A program made the position numbers and the translations under genes. From Gemmatimonadota bacterium (GTDB lineage Bacteria > Gemmatimonadota > Gemmatimonadetes > Longimicrobiales > Gaopeijiaceae): 64,000 bases of DNA. The stretch is from assembly GCA_015664885.1 (NCBI GenBank), contig DQPL01000098.1, positions 1-64,000 on the forward strand, in the 5' to 3' direction. The notes beneath the pieces were generated by a model. It was not told the origin of the DNA. It saw only the letters and a list, made by a program, of their open reading frames with translations, and ran no database searches. Positions 62,469 to 64,000 of this stretch are shown here, in pieces (the stretch's first letter is position 1; every line of letters begins with the position of its first letter).

Positions 62469-63608
62469 CTAGCCGAGCGCGGATCCGGCCACCACCCGAC
62501 TCAAAAAGGCCTCCATCTGGTCCGCTGATGCGTCCCACGAGTACTGCTCCGCGAAGCTCCGCGCCATTCGACCCATCGCCTGGCGCCGCTCGTCATCCTC
62601 CAGAAGCGATGCGATCGAGTTGGCGAGCGTGCGCACGTCGCCGTGGGGCACGAGTAGGCCGGTCTCTCCGTCCACGACGCTTTCCCGCAGACCGGGAGCG
62701 TCGCTCGCGATGCTGGGCGTCCCGCAAGCACTCGCCTCCATGATCGAGATGCCCCATCCCTCGTTGGGCGACGTCAGCGCGTGCAGCCAGGACGTTCGGA
62801 ACAGGTCCAGTTTCTCCTCTTCCTTAACGAACCCGTGAAAGCTCACGCGGTCCGCCACACCGAGCTCGTGGGCGACCTTCTCGAGGCGCGCACGATCGTC
62901 GCCGCTGCCTCCAATCCTCAGGGTTACGTCGGACCCATCGGAGGCGAGCAGAGCCACCGCGCGTAGGAGAAGATCGACCCTCTTGTACTTCTTCAATCGT
63001 CCCAAGAAGAGCAGCGAGGGCTCGGGCGTGCGCAGGCCTTCAGGGTGGGGGGTGTAGCGTTCGAGATCGATGCCGTTGGGAATGACTTCTATTCGGCTGG
63101 CATCGAGACCGCGGCGCCCGAGGTCTTCCCTAGTGCTTGCCGAGACGGCGATCGTAGGTGCACTGCGGAAGACGAACGGGATCGGCCGCTCGAGCAACCA
63201 CGTCGCGGCCGCCAGCGGGAACGAGGCCTCTTGGAACGCCGTAGCGCCGAAGAGATGGTGCACGAGCGCCACAACGGGTGCGTGTGTCCAGTAGCGCGTG
63301 AATAGTGGGACCTTGTTCAGGTCCTCGACGACGACGTCGAAGGGTCTGTCCCTCAGCCGACGCCCGAAATAACGAGGCGCCGCAAGCGAAAAGGTGTAGC
63401 GTGCGCCGGTGCGGTGGACGTCGATGCCGTCGAGCTCGGCGCGGGGATCGCAGCCTCTCCAACCGGAGGCGAGGAGGGTGATCTCATGGCCGCGTTCCGC
63501 AAGGCGCCCGAAGGTCTCGTGCAGGTGCGCCTCCGCTCCCCCGGCCTGCGGATTTTCACGGTCGAGCCAATTCACAACCAGGACGCGCATCGGCGCGACG
63601 TCACTCAC
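62469..63608 (-). CDS. GT4 family glycosyltransferase
   Basis: The 379-residue GT-B enzyme has a glycine-rich acceptor loop (LVVNWLDRENPQAGGAEAHL), IEVIPNGIDLERY, LLFLGRLKKYKRVDLLLRAV and the E-x7-E motif in SPNEGWGISIMEASACGTP. It transfers a sugar from a nucleotide donor to an unknown acceptor on the cytoplasmic side. It overlaps nusB by ATGA (63605-63608) and is 45 bases from hpf. Its presence in the nusB-hpf-PTS train rather than in the glycan cluster is unusual but not unique. Confidence 0.88.
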   Translation of the reverse strand: MSDVAPMRVLVVNWLDRENPQAGGAEAHLHETFGRLAERGHEITLLASGWRGCDPRAELDGIDVHRTGARYTFSLAAPRYFGRRLRDRPFDVVVEDLNKVPLFTRYWTHAPVVALVHHLFGATAFQEASFPLAAATWLLERPIPFVFRSAPTIAVSASTREDLGRRGLDASRIEVIPNGIDLERYTPHPEGLRTPEPSLLFLGRLKKYKRVDLLLRAVALLASDGSDVTLRIGGSGDDRARLEKVAHELGVADRVSFHGFVKEEEKLDLFRTSWLHALTSPNEGWGISIMEASACGTPSIASDAPGLRESVVDGETGLLVPHGDVRTLANSIASLLEDDERRQAMGRMARSFAEQYSWDASADQMEAFLSRVVAGSALG

Positions 63609-64000
63609 GACGGAACGCCTTCGTGCCCCTTGAAGAGTGCATCGAGAACGCCATTCACGAAGCGCGGCGAGTCCTCGCCGCCGTATGCCTCAGCGAGTCG
63701 AATCGCTTCCTGGATCGAGACCTTCGGGGGCACCTCCTCGATGTACAGAATCTCGACGGCCCCTATGCGAAGGATGGCACGGTCGATCTTTCCGACTCGC
63801 TCGAGCCTCCAATTGTCCAGCGCGCTGGACACCCTGGCATCCACCTCCCCGAGATGTTCTTCCAGCAGCCTGAGCACCGAGCGGATATACGGAAGCCTAC
63901 GGGGAGAGACCCTCCTGGTCGCCACGGTATCCACCAACGCGTCCCTGAGGCTGCCATCGAAGCTCGCGCTCTCCCACCGATAGTGGATCTGAAGCAACCA
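63605..64000 (-). CDS. nusB: Transcription antitermination factor NusB, 5' end beyond window
   Basis: The visible C-terminal 131 residues match NusB: KIDRAILRIGAVEILYIEEV, PPKVSIQEAIRLAEAYGG and EDSPRFVNGVLDALFKG. The frame is still open at the window edge with LLQIHYRWES, which is inside the usual N-terminal helix, so the start lies outside. NusB works with NusE in rRNA antitermination. It opens the visible part of the second long train. Confidence 0.93.
   Translation of the reverse strand, partial: WLLQIHYRWESASFDGSLRDALVDTVATRRVSPRRLPYIRSVLRLLEEHLGEVDARVSSALDNWRLERVGKIDRAILRIGAVEILYIEEVPPKVSIQEAIRLAEAYGGEDSPRFVNGVLDALFKGHEGVPS

Overview
The window is a 64 kb stretch of high-GC, gene-dense chromosome from a diderm bacterium. 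A Kdo and Lpt lipopolysaccharide pathway, a lipoprotein signal peptidase and many Sec, Tat and lipoprotein exports support an outer membrane. The mix of secreted amidohydrolases, an S9 peptidase, plug and carboxypeptidase-like domains, and a fragment of a RYRIERELGA-type Ser/Thr kinase N-terminus suggests Gemmatimonadota or a close relative. That assignment is inference from gene style; no rRNA is present.

Layout. 1-4.3 kb: a CehA/McbA-type PHP hydrolase cut by the window edge, a possible gene remnant, and a coupled pair made of a heme c/copper monooxygenase-like protein and an acidic secreted protein. 4.4-4.6 kb: a short repeat patch abutting the 5' half of a proline tRNA with its own TATAAT box. 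4.8-7.8 kb: a Tat-exported sulfatase divergent from its formylglycine-forming radical SAM enzyme, followed by a broken second sulfatase. 7.9-12.3 kb: two coupled secreted amidohydrolase genes, one a tandem fusion, then a kinase N-terminal stub.

12.6-31.4 kb: one very long minus-strand gene train, read from right to left: kdsB, pyrG, kdsA, kdsC, kdsD, lptC, an oversized lptA, lptB, rpoN, then glycosyltransferases, wecB, a YfhO-like protein, a flippase-like membrane protein, a dolichol-phosphate-mannose-synthase-like enzyme, a methyltransferase, a CYTH protein and rlpA. Most junctions are ATGA-type overlaps. It makes Kdo, exports LPS and builds surface glycan, with sigma-54 embedded in it.

31.5-45 kb: mixed housekeeping and accessory genes: a PabA/TrpG amidotransferase, unknown zinc-ribbon and membrane proteins, secreted beta-propeller and LVIVD proteins, NAD salvage (pncA-like and pncB), a CNNM/CorC transporter-like protein, lspA, an unusual Sel1/carboxypeptidase-like/plug protein, a DUF6152-type pair and a CXXCH lipoprotein. 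45.2-50.8 kb: a secreted S9 peptidase, tmRNA with terminator, a dihydrouridine synthase, a PtsN-like EIIA and a stand-alone FlgD-like domain protein.

51.0-64 kb: a second long minus-strand train, read from right to left: nusB, a glycosyltransferase, hpf, hprK, four mannose-family PTS subunits, HPr, enzyme I, metK, a bifunctional-nuclease-domain gene, an exported unknown, recO and selB. It contains a complete mannose-type PTS together with HPr kinase. Its hprK reading frame has no ATG, GTG or TTG that would give a full-length protein.

No CRISPR array, prophage, transposase or rRNA was seen. The strongest oddities are the hprK start, the half tRNA, the broken sulfatase, the Sel1/plug architecture, and gene stubs at several junctions.
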